NCBI GenBank assembly: GCA_964490015.1
Contig: CAZBBA010000005.1
Coordinates: forward strand, 1 to 64,000
Reading direction: 5' to 3'
DNA: 64,000 bases
From: Perlabentimonas sp964490015
GTDB lineage: Bacteria > Bacteroidota > Bacteroidia > Bacteroidales > Tenuifilaceae
Shown here in pieces: positions 50,222 through 58,746 of the stretch. The notes below the pieces were generated by a model. The model worked only from the letters and a program-made list of their open reading frames with translations, made no database searches and had not been told where the DNA came from. Made by a program: the position numbers and the translations under genes. Position 1 is the first letter of the stretch; every line of letters starts with the position of its first letter.

Positions 50222-51319
50222 TCATTTTACATTGTAATCAATAATACGGTCAAACGAAGATTTATCTGGATCGGATTTTGCGCTAATGCTCAAACTTCCG
50301 CGTTCAGGTGTAAACTCCAGGGTGAATGTACTCCCTTGCTTGTTAAAGTACGTCCAATTACCGTTATTAATCACCGCCATTTCAAGAATTTCGGTTGATT
50401 CAAGTTCAAGATAGAGCGTCGCGCCAGCATTTATTGTTTCGTTATATGGAAGAGAAACAATTCTAAGCGGAAAAGATATGCGGTATACTTGAGGAAATCC
50501 AGAAAACTTTCCACTAGATATCTGGTCGAAAAACACCTTGCCATTGAAACCCATTTCAAACAATGTCGATTGCACGTAGGGTAAATTCTCGTAGTAACGT
50601 TTCGAGATGGGCCTTTCAATTAGCTGCCATTTAGGCTCTTCGGGTAAATGGGAGAATATAAAGTTATACGGATCAGTGTTGAACCAAAATTCGTCAAACT
50701 TTTTTATGCTCTTTAACTTGCCATTCTCTGTTATCCCATTACCTTCGGCCCAGGTTACATCAAATAGTTTCCATGAGCCATCAATTCGGATTACATTCCA
50801 AGAATGATTTGATTCTGAGAATCTATCACCAGGCTCATAACTATAGCCCTTCGAATAACCTGAGATCTTCTCTATTTCCAGACCTGCCAAATCTCCCATC
50901 GCCTTAAAGAGTTCACTAAAACCCTCGCATACAGCACGCCTATACTTGAACACACCCTCTGCCGACACATCGGAATAGTTGCCTGTGTTATAACCATGAT
51001 CATCATAGGTCACATTATGAGTAATCCAGCGGAAAATAACTCTAGCTTTCTCAACATCTGTACTAGTAGGCATTATGAGATAATTCACTAGCAATTGCAT
51101 ATCCGAAGAGTATGTACTGGGCACCTTAAGGGCATAATTATCCAACTCCCTATATCTGTCCTTCAACGATTCACCCTCAAAACTAGTAACCAGATGATTA
51201 TTCTCAACCATCAACCCAACCGCGATGGGGATTGTGGCTGTAGAAGAAATCAAAAAAATGGAACTAGCAAGAACGCCAGTAACCATTAGCTTGTAGATTG
51301 CTATCATAGGTCGTTTCAT
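50222..51319 (-). CDS. Secreted transglutaminase-like protein
   Basis: A 365-residue protein with a hydrophobic N-terminal segment (about 8-30), probably a signal or anchor. The transglutaminase-like domain (about 85-215) has the Cys in KYRRAVCEGFSELFKAM, His in ESNHSWNVIRIDGSWKLFDV, and Asp in FDVTW, a complete Cys-His-Asp triad. The C-terminal 130 residues are beta-rich. Such Cyk3-like proteins occur as proteases or structural proteins in the Bacteroidota envelope; the activity is unknown. It is encoded alone. Confidence 0.88.
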   Translation of the reverse strand: MKRPMIAIYKLMVTGVLASSIFLISSTATIPIAVGLMVENNHLVTSFEGESLKDRYRELDNYALKVPSTYSSDMQLLVNYLIMPTSTDVEKARVIFRWITHNVTYDDHGYNTGNYSDVSAEGVFKYRRAVCEGFSELFKAMGDLAGLEIEKISGYSKGYSYEPGDRFSESNHSWNVIRIDGSWKLFDVTWAEGNGITENGKLKSIKKFDEFWFNTDPYNFIFSHLPEEPKWQLIERPISKRYYENLPYVQSTLFEMGFNGKVFFDQISSGKFSGFPQVYRISFPLRIVSLPYNETINAGATLYLELESTEILEMAVINNGNWTYFNKQGSTFTLEFTPERGSLSISAKSDPDKSSFDRIIDYNVK

Positions 51320-51482
51320 TTTATTTTATTGCCAAGAGCAAGTTAATCAGTTTTTTTTGATAATACTGCTACAATTGAAGTGTAAATATAAAATCGACTA
51401 AGGTATTATCCCATTATTATGATTGGTTGAAACAAAACCAACTTGAGCATCTGTGAACTTATGAACTAATTGTATAATACGC

Positions 51483-51520
51483 AAAAAGCCGTTGCAATGT
51501 GTTTATTGCAACGGCTTTTT
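51483..51520. terminator. Strong bidirectional terminator
   Basis: A perfect 16 bp stem (51483-51498 with 51505-51520) has the loop GTGTTT. It is flanked by A and T runs, so it can work in both directions. It would end the tRNA-Ser/Pro transcript on the minus strand. Confidence 0.85.
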
Positions 51521-51524
51521 TCCC

Positions 51525-51594
51525 TTGTTGGGGTATCAGGATTGGTTTCGCGGAACTTGAACTAAAGTGCCGTTCTCGGTTTGAACCTGCGACC
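51525..51594 (-). pseudogene. Fragments resembling the 3' half of tRNA-Pro
   Basis: TTGTTGGGGTATCAGGATTGG (51525-51545) matches the 3' end region of tRNA-Pro (51689-51709) at 17 of 21 bases. The 12-mer GAACCTGCGACC (51583-51594) is identical to the T-arm of that tRNA (51709-51720). The pieces are too far apart and incomplete to form a tRNA. They look like decayed tRNA copies, or scars of elements integrated at the tRNA end. Confidence 0.45.
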
Positions 51595-51650
51595 TTCCTT
51601 TATGGGAATAAAAAAGGGAACACCAAACTGGTATTCCCTTCTCTTCTGTC

Positions 51651-51685
51651 GGGGTGGTCTCGTCAGAAATTGACGAGACGCCCCC
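51651..51685. repeat. Hairpin GTCTCGTCA/TGACGAGAC
   Basis: A 9 bp stem (51657-51665 with 51671-51679) has the loop GAAAT and is flanked by GGGG and CCCC, which extend the stem past a mismatch. The core TCTCGTCA/TGACGAGA also forms the stem at 5788-5824. It abuts a GTCGGGGTGG word that copies the tRNA-Pro 3' end. Confidence 0.6.
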
Positions 51686-51691
51686 CTTTTG

Positions 51692-51766
51692 TCGGGGTGG
51701 CAGGATTCGAACCTGCGACCCCCTGGTCCCAAACCAGGTGCGCTAACCGGACTGCGCTACACCCCG
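51692..51766 (-). tRNA. tRNA-Pro (anticodon TGG)
   Basis: On the minus strand the acceptor stem CGGGGTG pairs with CACCCCG, and the discriminator is A. The anticodon loop is in CCTGGTTTGGGACCAGG, with TGG. The T arm is CGCAGGTTCGAATCCTGC. It is 75 nt and CCA is not encoded. It lies 18 bp after tRNA-Ser and shares its promoter. Confidence 0.95.
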
Positions 51767-51784
51767 AAACTATTAAGTTCTATG

Positions 51785-51871
51785 CGGTGGAGGGGGGATT
51801 CGAACCCCCGGTACAGTTTCCCGTACGGCAGTTTAGCAAACTGCTGGTTTCAGCCACTCACCCACCCCACC
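51785..51871 (-). tRNA. tRNA-Ser (anticodon GCT)
   Basis: On the minus strand the acceptor stem GGTGGGG pairs with CTCCACC, and the discriminator is G. The anticodon stem-loop is GCAGTTTGCTAAACTGC with GCT. The long variable arm expected of serine tRNAs is present (CCGTACGGGAAACTGTACCG), as is the T arm CGGGGGTTCGAATCCCCC. It is 87 nt. It is the first gene of the tRNA unit. Confidence 0.95.
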
Positions 51872-51995
51872 AACTATATTAAAGATTTCTAAAGAACTTT
51901 TTACTGATATAAACCTTGCCTTAAAACTGAGTAAAGCATTGATCAACATTCAAAAAATCAATATCTGTAATAAATGCCCCTCTCTAAAAGCACGA

Positions 51996-52026
51996 CAAAA
52001 GTATAAAATCAATTGAACAACGCAAA
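51996..52026 (-). promoter_or_regulatory. Consensus promoter of the tRNA-Ser/Pro unit
   Basis: On the minus strand TTTG (52023-52026), a 19 bp spacer and TACTTTTG (51996-52003) match the consensus exactly. The layout is identical to the tRNA-Met promoter. The predicted start near 51990 gives a leader of about 118 nt. Confidence 0.75.
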
Positions 52027-52113
52027 TTTTTCGGAACAAATTAAACAATATTTTTCCCTAAAAGCCCTTTATTTATTCAAATACAAAGAAATAAGACTCG
52101 AACTTTCTACCGA

Positions 52114-53274
52114 CTAAAGTGCAGCCAGTAAAATTTCCCTTATCCTATCGGGGGTAATGGATTTATTCTCGCCCAATTTCCAACCCCTTTCTTCGAATCG
52201 CTTAAATATGGGTTCAAGCTGATTGCTCGATATACCATAATCGGAAAGACGTGTTTTAATTCCTAATGATTGGAAAAAAACTTCGGTTTTTTCAATAGCC
52301 TCATCAATTTTCCTATCATCATTACCACTCTGAACTCCCCAAATCCTGTCCCCAAACTGAAGTAATTTAAGCCTCTTTTCGTCACGAGTTTTTCGGAGAA
52401 GCGAGGGCAATACAATGGACAATGTTACGGCATGATCTAAACCAAAAAATGCAGTTAATTCATGTCCAATATTATGGGTTGCCCAGTCGGAAGGTACCCC
52501 TGGGGCAATGGATCCGTTAGTAGCCATTGTGCAGCTCCACATCACATTCGCCCTTACATCATAATTCGTGGGGTTATCAATTGCCTGAGGCCCCATCTCT
52601 ATAAGAGTTTGTAGTAAGCCTTCAGCCCAACGATCTTGAACAAGAGCATTCACAGGGTATGTTAAGTATTGCTCAACAACATGGACAAAAGCATCAACCA
52701 CTCCATTGGCAACCTGATTAACGGGCAGTGAATAGGTAACCGCTGGATCTAAAACTGAGAATTTTGGGTAAACCAAGGGATGACCAAAAGATAGTTTTTC
52801 GGTAGTAGAGTTACGACTAATTACAGCAAACATGTTCATCTCAGACCCTGTTGCTGGAAGAGTTAAAACAGAACCAAATGGTATGGCCTGGGTTATTTGA
52901 ATCTTTCCACCCAGCTTTAGAATATCCCACGGATCATTACCTTTAAATGGAATTGCAGCGGCAATAAACTTAGTTCCATCGAGCACAGATCCGCCACCCA
53001 CGGCCAAAATAAAATCAACTTTATCTATTCTAGCTAAATCAACTGCTTTCATAAGAGTCTCGTAGCGCGGATTGGGTTCAATTCCTCCAAACTCGAAAAC
53101 GGTAAAACCCTTTAGTGCCGATTTAACCTGCTCGTATACTCCATTTCGTTTAATACTACCTCCACCAAAGGTAATCAAAACCCTCGACCCCTTAGGAATC
53201 TCATTGCTAATCTCACTTATCTTACCCTCTCCAAAGAGGATTTTTACTGGGTTATAAAAATCGAAGTTCATCAT
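52114..53274 (-). CDS. Iron-containing alcohol dehydrogenase (YqhD/BDH type)
   Basis: A 386-residue group III alcohol dehydrogenase. The NAD(P)-binding GGGSVLDGTKFIA is near residue 95, and TLPATGSEMN follows. The metal ligands are in GVVDAFVHVVEQYLTYP (Asp and His) and in THNIGHELTAFFGLDHAVTLS (two His). The similarity suggests the NADPH-dependent butanol/aldehyde reductase subgroup, which removes short-chain aldehydes. It starts at MMNFDFYNPVKILFGEGKI (second ATG also possible). It lies 23 bp after the cytochrome c synthase gene on the same strand. Confidence 0.93.
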   Translation of the reverse strand: MMNFDFYNPVKILFGEGKISEISNEIPKGSRVLITFGGGSIKRNGVYEQVKSALKGFTVFEFGGIEPNPRYETLMKAVDLARIDKVDFILAVGGGSVLDGTKFIAAAIPFKGNDPWDILKLGGKIQITQAIPFGSVLTLPATGSEMNMFAVISRNSTTEKLSFGHPLVYPKFSVLDPAVTYSLPVNQVANGVVDAFVHVVEQYLTYPVNALVQDRWAEGLLQTLIEMGPQAIDNPTNYDVRANVMWSCTMATNGSIAPGVPSDWATHNIGHELTAFFGLDHAVTLSIVLPSLLRKTRDEKRLKLLQFGDRIWGVQSGNDDRKIDEAIEKTEVFFQSLGIKTRLSDYGISSNQLEPIFKRFEERGWKLGENKSITPDRIREILLAAL

Positions 53275-53297
53275 AATTAAAGAATTAATTGGATTAA

Positions 53298-56200
53298 CTA
53301 CTTCTCTTTAACATCTGAATCAACAATCTTGTTGTTATACCAAGCAAAAAAGCTGAGCGAGAACACACCTGCCACTACAAAGTATACCCAAGATGGTACA
53401 GGAACGGAATCACCTCCAGCGTAGCTATGAAGCCCCGATAGGTAATAGTTCACCCCAAAATAGGTCATTATTACCGAGCCCAATCCAATGAGCGATCCAA
53501 AGTTAAATGCAAAAATTGACTTGAAAGAGGGAATAAGTCGCATATGTAAAATAAAAGCGTAAACCAGCATGGTTATAAGAGCCCATGTTTCCTTGGGATC
53601 CCATCCCCAGTATCTGCCCCACGACTCATTTGCCCAAACGGCACCCAAAAATGAACCAATGGTTAACAGGTATAGACCCAGTGTTAGGTTAAGCTCATTG
53701 ATTACCGTAATATTTGCAACCTGGGCATCAACCTTATCCCTATTCGACTTATTCTTTACTGCAAACAATGCCAGGTTAAAAAGACCAAGGATGGCGCCAA
53801 GCCCAAAAAAACCGTAGCTGGCTGTAATCACAGCCACATGAATGGTTAGCCAATACGATTTTAGTACAGGTACAAGATTGGTAATCTCAGGATCCATCCA
53901 CGAGAGATGCGCCACAAAAAGGGTTAGCGTACTTAGCAACGCTGTTGCGGGTAAAACAACCCTGCTGCGTTTGGCAAAAATGAATCCTGCCAGCATCGCC
54001 GCCCAGGCCACATATACCATCGATTCGAAACCATTGCTAAGGGGCGCTCGTCCGGCTATGTACCATCTTAGTCCAATGGCGGTTGTATGCAGTATAAAAC
54101 CCAGCAATAGTATAGCCGAAAGTGCAATGTAAGTGTAGTTACCAAATTTTGAGCGCCGGAACAGTTCCACAAAAACAAGAACCAGCAGCACCAATCCAGT
54201 TAATCCATAAAATGGGATTAATCGCTCAAAGGGTAATAATCTATTCACAAATACCTCTGCATTTACTTTCCCCTTCGATGGAATAATTTTCTCACCATAC
54301 TTTTGCTGCAATTCCTTTATCTGACTTAAATAAGGATGAGGTGCACTCCATTGGCCTGTGCGTGCCGATTCTCTAACAGCCAGCAAATAGTTAGAGTATA
54401 GTATTGTAGATGGTTTAAGCACTAAACTATCCACATTTTCAACCGATTCGGCCATGGTTAACCATCTGTCGTCAGGATGATCTGGCAGCGGAAATATGCG
54501 TGCCATTTGTCCCGAGAAGACCATGTAAATTACATTTACCTTCTCGTCTACCTTTATAATATCCTTCTGCAGGGCGGTTCGTTGCGATGGTTTTACGGCA
54601 AAAGCATCCTGCACCAAATCTCTTAGTTTATACTTTGCACCTGCCTGGTGATCAAAAAAATCGACAAATGCGGCCAAATTGCCTCGAACGCCTAATATCG
54701 ATTTCAACTCACTATTCTTTACTCCGATAATTGGGGTATGCTGCCAGTACTCGGGAAACGCCGACATGCTTAGGAAAATCTGCTCGGGATTTTGCCCCAT
54801 AAAGCTATTCGAGCGATTAAGCTTGCGCAACACCTCTCCGGCAAGCGTGCCAAGTGGCTTAATCCTTCCTCCCTGATCCTGAATCAGCAGTGATCCAAAT
54901 TCTTGGGCATGCTTTTTATCGGGAATTGGTGCATTCTGCGAGAGTGCGGGCAATGCAAGGCTTAACAGTGCAACAAAAACAGCTGTAGATGCAGAGCGCG
55001 AAATGAGCTGGCGAAACCTGCTTCCTCGGGTAAAAAGTGCCCAGACTATACCAACTATCAGCAGAAAATATCCAAAATAGGTTACTAAGGTTCCCCACCT
55101 ATCACCATTCACCGAAAGGTATGTGCCCCTTTCGTCGGGATCGTAGGAACTCTGGTAAAATCTATATCCACCAAAGTTTAAAATATTATTCATGTAGATA
55201 CTAAATGGTTTAACTAGATTCTCCTCCTCATCGTACACCTCAACATTTGAGATGAATGACGAAGGGCTATCGGAACCGGGGTAACGCTGCAGATCGAAAT
55301 CGTTGAGTTTGATACCAAAGGGGATGGGAATACTCTTTGATCCATACTTAATTCCAATCGTTACTCCAGCAAAATCCTCAACAATAGGATTATCATCCAC
55401 GTCAGAAACGGGCACAAAGATTTCTGTTGATTTGCCATTGGCCTCGGCCATAAAGACTAAAACATCGCGGCCATTATACTGTGGATTTGGGTTATAAACC
55501 ATCCTTATCCTGGCCGAAGGCCAGTGACCACGATAGGCAAAATGAAAATTTGCTGCACCATAAAATGTTTGAGGCTGCAGTTTAAATGGAGTATTGGGTG
55601 AAAGCGTATACTCTTTCTCATCGGTCATCTTTCGCACGGAAACAGGGTAAATTGACTTTGCCACTAAACCGGAATCGGTAAGCGTAAGCGATACATCGAG
55701 CATCTCACCATCGCGGGTAAAACCCAGCCCTTTTTTCCCTATTGGCAAAATTTTTCCATCCCGAATAAGTACCTGCTGCGAACTTAGGCTATCGACAACA
55801 ACCAATGCTGCAATCGGGTATCCATCAAAATGCTCAACAACACTCTCCTGTGCATTTGGGATATAATCGGTTAATCGAAGTTTTATCTGCTTATCGGATA
55901 AACGATAGGTTTTGCTATACTTATTCCTAGTGATTGGGGTATAGCTGGCCTCGCGGCAATATAGGATATCTCCATTAATACTCACGATTAGGAATCGCTC
56001 CGACGAGGTAAAACTAGTGGTAGTTTGCCCCTCACGAATATGCATCATCCCCTCCTGCCCTAGATAACGAGTTACTGCTGCACCGGCAAGGATTACAACA
56101 AAACCTACGTGAAAGAGCAAAATCGCCAGTTTCCCGTTCCGATATAATTTTCGAGTAAAAATTGATGCCAAAAAATTGATGGCGAGTAAAAACATTATTA

Positions 56201-56354
56201 GCTCGAACCACCATGCATTGTAAATTAGTGCACGCGCAGCCGAAGTGCCAAAATCATTCTCTATAAATGTGGCTATACCACTTGCAACCGCAAAGGCAAT
56301 AATTAGTGCGGCCATCAACATGGGTGAGGCCAGAAACCTTACAAATTTCAACAT
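53298..56354 (-). CDS. ResB-ResC fusion cytochrome c synthase (CcsBA type)
   Basis: A 1018-residue membrane protein joining both parts of system II cytochrome c maturation. Residues 1-445 are ResB-like: four membrane segments with a long periplasmic loop between the third and fourth. Residues about 460-1018 are ResC-like, ending in eight or so helices with the haem-handling WWD motif in ESWGRYWGWDPKETWALITM and a conserved His before it (HTTAIGLRW). The protein exports haem and attaches it to CxxCH of apocytochromes. Its presence implies that this organism makes c-type cytochromes, for example for nitrite reduction. An insertion (about 480-680) of unclear function lies between the halves. Confidence 0.93.
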   Translation of the reverse strand: MLKFVRFLASPMLMAALIIAFAVASGIATFIENDFGTSAARALIYNAWWFELIMFLLAINFLASIFTRKLYRNGKLAILLFHVGFVVILAGAAVTRYLGQEGMMHIREGQTTTSFTSSERFLIVSINGDILYCREASYTPITRNKYSKTYRLSDKQIKLRLTDYIPNAQESVVEHFDGYPIAALVVVDSLSSQQVLIRDGKILPIGKKGLGFTRDGEMLDVSLTLTDSGLVAKSIYPVSVRKMTDEKEYTLSPNTPFKLQPQTFYGAANFHFAYRGHWPSARIRMVYNPNPQYNGRDVLVFMAEANGKSTEIFVPVSDVDDNPIVEDFAGVTIGIKYGSKSIPIPFGIKLNDFDLQRYPGSDSPSSFISNVEVYDEEENLVKPFSIYMNNILNFGGYRFYQSSYDPDERGTYLSVNGDRWGTLVTYFGYFLLIVGIVWALFTRGSRFRQLISRSASTAVFVALLSLALPALSQNAPIPDKKHAQEFGSLLIQDQGGRIKPLGTLAGEVLRKLNRSNSFMGQNPEQIFLSMSAFPEYWQHTPIIGVKNSELKSILGVRGNLAAFVDFFDHQAGAKYKLRDLVQDAFAVKPSQRTALQKDIIKVDEKVNVIYMVFSGQMARIFPLPDHPDDRWLTMAESVENVDSLVLKPSTILYSNYLLAVRESARTGQWSAPHPYLSQIKELQQKYGEKIIPSKGKVNAEVFVNRLLPFERLIPFYGLTGLVLLVLVFVELFRRSKFGNYTYIALSAILLLGFILHTTAIGLRWYIAGRAPLSNGFESMVYVAWAAMLAGFIFAKRSRVVLPATALLSTLTLFVAHLSWMDPEITNLVPVLKSYWLTIHVAVITASYGFFGLGAILGLFNLALFAVKNKSNRDKVDAQVANITVINELNLTLGLYLLTIGSFLGAVWANESWGRYWGWDPKETWALITMLVYAFILHMRLIPSFKSIFAFNFGSLIGLGSVIMTYFGVNYYLSGLHSYAGGDSVPVPSWVYFVVAGVFSLSFFAWYNNKIVDSDVKEK

Positions 56355-56386
56355 AAAACAATTAAGTGAGGTTAACGCTGGAGTGC

Positions 56387-56695
56387 TTAAATAATCACCT
56401 GAATAACTTTCCGGATATCAACAATAATTGCATCCTCTTCGGCTTTGTAATCAGGCTTAACAGCTACGTAGATATAATGTTCATCTGTTTCGGCTAGAAA
56501 TACCAGTTCTAGTTCGGGCAAAGCTGCCACCAAGTTTTCGAAAAGATCAAAGTCGTCAAGCCGTTCATAGCCGCCCATCGCATTGTACCTGAGCACAGTG
56601 ATCAAATCCTCAAGTTCAGAGTTGATAATGCTTCGTGCCAATTTCTCGGCCAAAAAGTCACGTGCTCGGTTTTTCGAAATCTTTAGGGTTTTCAT
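56387..56695 (-). CDS. Unknown 102-residue protein
   Basis: I recognise no family. It is a small, acidic, probably cytoplasmic protein with an N-terminal basic helix (ISKNRARDFLAEKLARSII), a second helix (ELEDLITVLRYNA) and a beta-rich end (LELVFLAETDEHYIYVAV). It starts the unit with the cytochrome c synthase gene, 32 bp upstream. A -7 box lies at 56741-56748. Confidence 0.65.
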   Translation of the reverse strand: MKTLKISKNRARDFLAEKLARSIINSELEDLITVLRYNAMGGYERLDDFDLFENLVAALPELELVFLAETDEHYIYVAVKPDYKAEEDAIIVDIRKVIQVII

Positions 56696-56740
56696 AGCTA
56701 ATCCGGTTTGGTTAGAGCTAATTTTCGGGGCATCGATTCA

Positions 56741-56748
56741 CAAATTTA
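56741..56748 (-). promoter_or_regulatory. -7 box of the cytochrome c synthase unit
   Basis: The minus strand reads TAAATTTG, matching TAnnTTTG. The predicted start near 56734 is 39 nt before the ATG at 56695. No -33 TTTG is seen at the usual distance. Confidence 0.45.
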
Positions 56749-56849
56749 TGCCAATATTTTCAAAAAAACTAGAAACTCCCCAATTTTGACGAATAGGATA
56801 AGCCAAATAGTGGTTTGCTTTTCGGCTTAATAATCCATCCTAGTCTCTA

Positions 56850-56865
56850 AAAAGTAGTACTTTTG
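56850..56865 (+). promoter_or_regulatory. -7 box of pepP gene inside a palindrome
   Basis: TACTTTTG (56858-56865) matches TAnnTTTG. It lies in the 15 bp palindrome AAAAGTAGTACTTTT (56850-56864), whose centre is a single G. The predicted start near 56872 leaves a 20 nt leader. The palindrome may be an operator that blocks the promoter. Confidence 0.45.
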
Positions 56866-56891
56866 CTTATCCTCATCAAAAAAACAATGTC

Positions 56892-58670
56892 ATGAAAAGT
56901 AAAGATAAGATCAATAAGTTAAGAAAACTAATGGCCGATCATGGCCTTGCCGCCTACATAATCCCCAGCAGCGATCCCCACCTAAGCGAATATCTGCCCG
57001 ATTGCTGGCAATTTCGCGCATGGGTTTCGGGTTTTACAGGCTCGGCGGGAACACTAGTGGTAAGCAAAAACAAGGCTGCACTTTGGACCGATTCGAGGTA
57101 CTTCCTGCAAGCCGAAGAAGAACTTGCGGGATCGGGCATTGAACTTTGTAAAATGGGACTTGCAGTAACCCCATCCATGGAAAACTGGCTAGCGGCCAAT
57201 CTTCATGAGAACGATATTGTGGGATTCGACGGTCAACTGCTTGCCCACTCAGCGGCCAAAAAGCTAATTTCGGACCTTAAAACAAAAGGGCTTTGCTCCC
57301 AAGCCGATGTAAATCTTATTGATGAGATCTGGGATACCCGTCCTCTGCTCCCACAAGGCAAAGCCTTTGAACACGAGCTGCGTTTTGCTGGGCAAACAGT
57401 AGCCGAAAAGATTACACAAGTACGCCTTGCACTAAAGCAGGAGAATTGCAACGCCTGCATTGCATCTGCACTTGATGAGGTAGCCTGGATTTTTAATATC
57501 CGCGGCAATGATGTGGACTACAACCCTGTTGTTCTGTCGTATGGATATATTTCGGTTGATGAGGCAATCCTATTTATCGATATCAACAAAATTGATGATG
57601 TTCTGGCCAACCGGCTACAGGAACAAGGCGTTGAAATACTCGACTACAACGATATTGACAAGTTTATCAAGAAAATCCCCAAATCAACCGTTATTGCTCT
57701 TGACGAGAGCAAACTCAACCACTCGTTAGCATCGCAAATTCCCAAAGGGGTGTCCATAAAATCAACGCTAAGCATACCCACCAGGCTTAAAGCGATTAAA
57801 AATCCGGTTGAGCTTGAGAACATTAGGCAAAGCCAGGTGATGGATGGAATTGCCATGTGCGAATTCTTTTACTGGCTTGAACAGAAAATTGGAAAGGAAA
57901 ATATTACAGAACTCACCATTGCCGATAAGCTGGTTGAATTCCGTCGCAAACAGAAAGGATTTGTAAGTGAGAGTTTTGGCACCATCGCAGGGTACAAGGA
58001 ACATGGAGCTATTGTACACTACAGCGCTAGCCCCGAAAGCGCATCGGAGGTTAAACCCGAAGGTTTTTTGCTGGTTGATTCGGGCGGACAATACCTACAG
58101 GGCACAACCGATATAACCCGCATGATCCATCTAGGCAAACCATCAAAAGAGGAGATGAGCGATTACACGCTGGTGCTAAAGGGAATGATTCAGCTATCGA
58201 TGCTTCAATTCCCCGTGGGAACAAGAGGATCGCAGATTGATGCTTTAGCCCGAATGGCCATGTGGCAAAAGGGGATTAACTACGGACACGGAACCGGACA
58301 CGGTATTGGGGCATTTCTGAATGTTCACGAGGGGCCGCAATCCATCAGGCCCAACGAGAACCCAGTTACCCTCGAACCCGGAATGGTCCAGTCGAACGAA
58401 CCCGGCATTTACCGGGCTGGCAAGTACGGCATTCGGATTGAGAACCTAATTGCCTGCCAAAAATCGATAGACACGGAATTTGGTAGCTTCCTAAACTTCG
58501 AAACGCTTACCCTTTGCCCTATCGACACAAAACCAGTTGATGTTGAAATGCTAAGCCCCGATGAGCGCGAGTGGCTAAACAGTTACCATAGAATGGTATT
58601 CGAGAAACTATCGGCACATCTTAACGATGATATGAAAAACTGGCTAAAGGAAAAAACTAAGGAGATATAG
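56892..58670 (+). CDS. pepP: Xaa-Pro aminopeptidase (M24B)
   Basis: Removes N-terminal residues that precede proline. At 592 residues it is the long, eukaryote-like three-domain form. The N-terminal creatinase domain (MADHGLAAYIIPSSDPHLSE) and a second similar domain come first. The catalytic M24 domain (about 305-530) follows, with the metal ligands Asp in LLVDSGGQYLQGTTDITRM (two Asp), His in GHGTGHGIGAFLNVHEGP, and Glu in MVQSNEPGIY and GIRIENLI. The C-terminal extension is also present. It is cytoplasmic. It is divergent from the cytochrome c synthase unit. Confidence 0.95.
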   Translation: MKSKDKINKLRKLMADHGLAAYIIPSSDPHLSEYLPDCWQFRAWVSGFTGSAGTLVVSKNKAALWTDSRYFLQAEEELAGSGIELCKMGLAVTPSMENWLAANLHENDIVGFDGQLLAHSAAKKLISDLKTKGLCSQADVNLIDEIWDTRPLLPQGKAFEHELRFAGQTVAEKITQVRLALKQENCNACIASALDEVAWIFNIRGNDVDYNPVVLSYGYISVDEAILFIDINKIDDVLANRLQEQGVEILDYNDIDKFIKKIPKSTVIALDESKLNHSLASQIPKGVSIKSTLSIPTRLKAIKNPVELENIRQSQVMDGIAMCEFFYWLEQKIGKENITELTIADKLVEFRRKQKGFVSESFGTIAGYKEHGAIVHYSASPESASEVKPEGFLLVDSGGQYLQGTTDITRMIHLGKPSKEEMSDYTLVLKGMIQLSMLQFPVGTRGSQIDALARMAMWQKGINYGHGTGHGIGAFLNVHEGPQSIRPNENPVTLEPGMVQSNEPGIYRAGKYGIRIENLIACQKSIDTEFGSFLNFETLTLCPIDTKPVDVEMLSPDEREWLNSYHRMVFEKLSAHLNDDMKNWLKEKTKEI

Positions 58671-58687
58671 TAATCTTACAAAAAATC

Positions 58688-58726
58688 AATAACCCCAGTT
58701 TAGGCTATGTCTAAACTGGGGTTATT
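58688..58726. terminator. Bidirectional terminator
   Basis: A perfect 15 bp stem (58688-58702 with 58712-58726) has a 9 nt loop and is flanked by A and T runs. It separates the convergent pepP and porin genes. Confidence 0.85.
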
Positions 58727-58746
58727 TTTGAGTTTTACAAGTTTTC

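Larger units (their letters stand above)
51320..51691. other. Intergenic region with tRNA remnants
   Basis: From 51320 to 51480 I see nothing but AT-rich sequence. From 51483 the region holds a long terminator hairpin, pieces resembling the 3' half of the neighbouring tRNA-Pro gene, and two more hairpins (51615-51640 and 51651-51685). No complete gene is present. Confidence 0.5.

Noticed and set aside
51540..51600. A third complete tRNA gene
   Set aside because: T-arm-like words are present, but acceptor and anticodon stems cannot be paired; treated as fragments.
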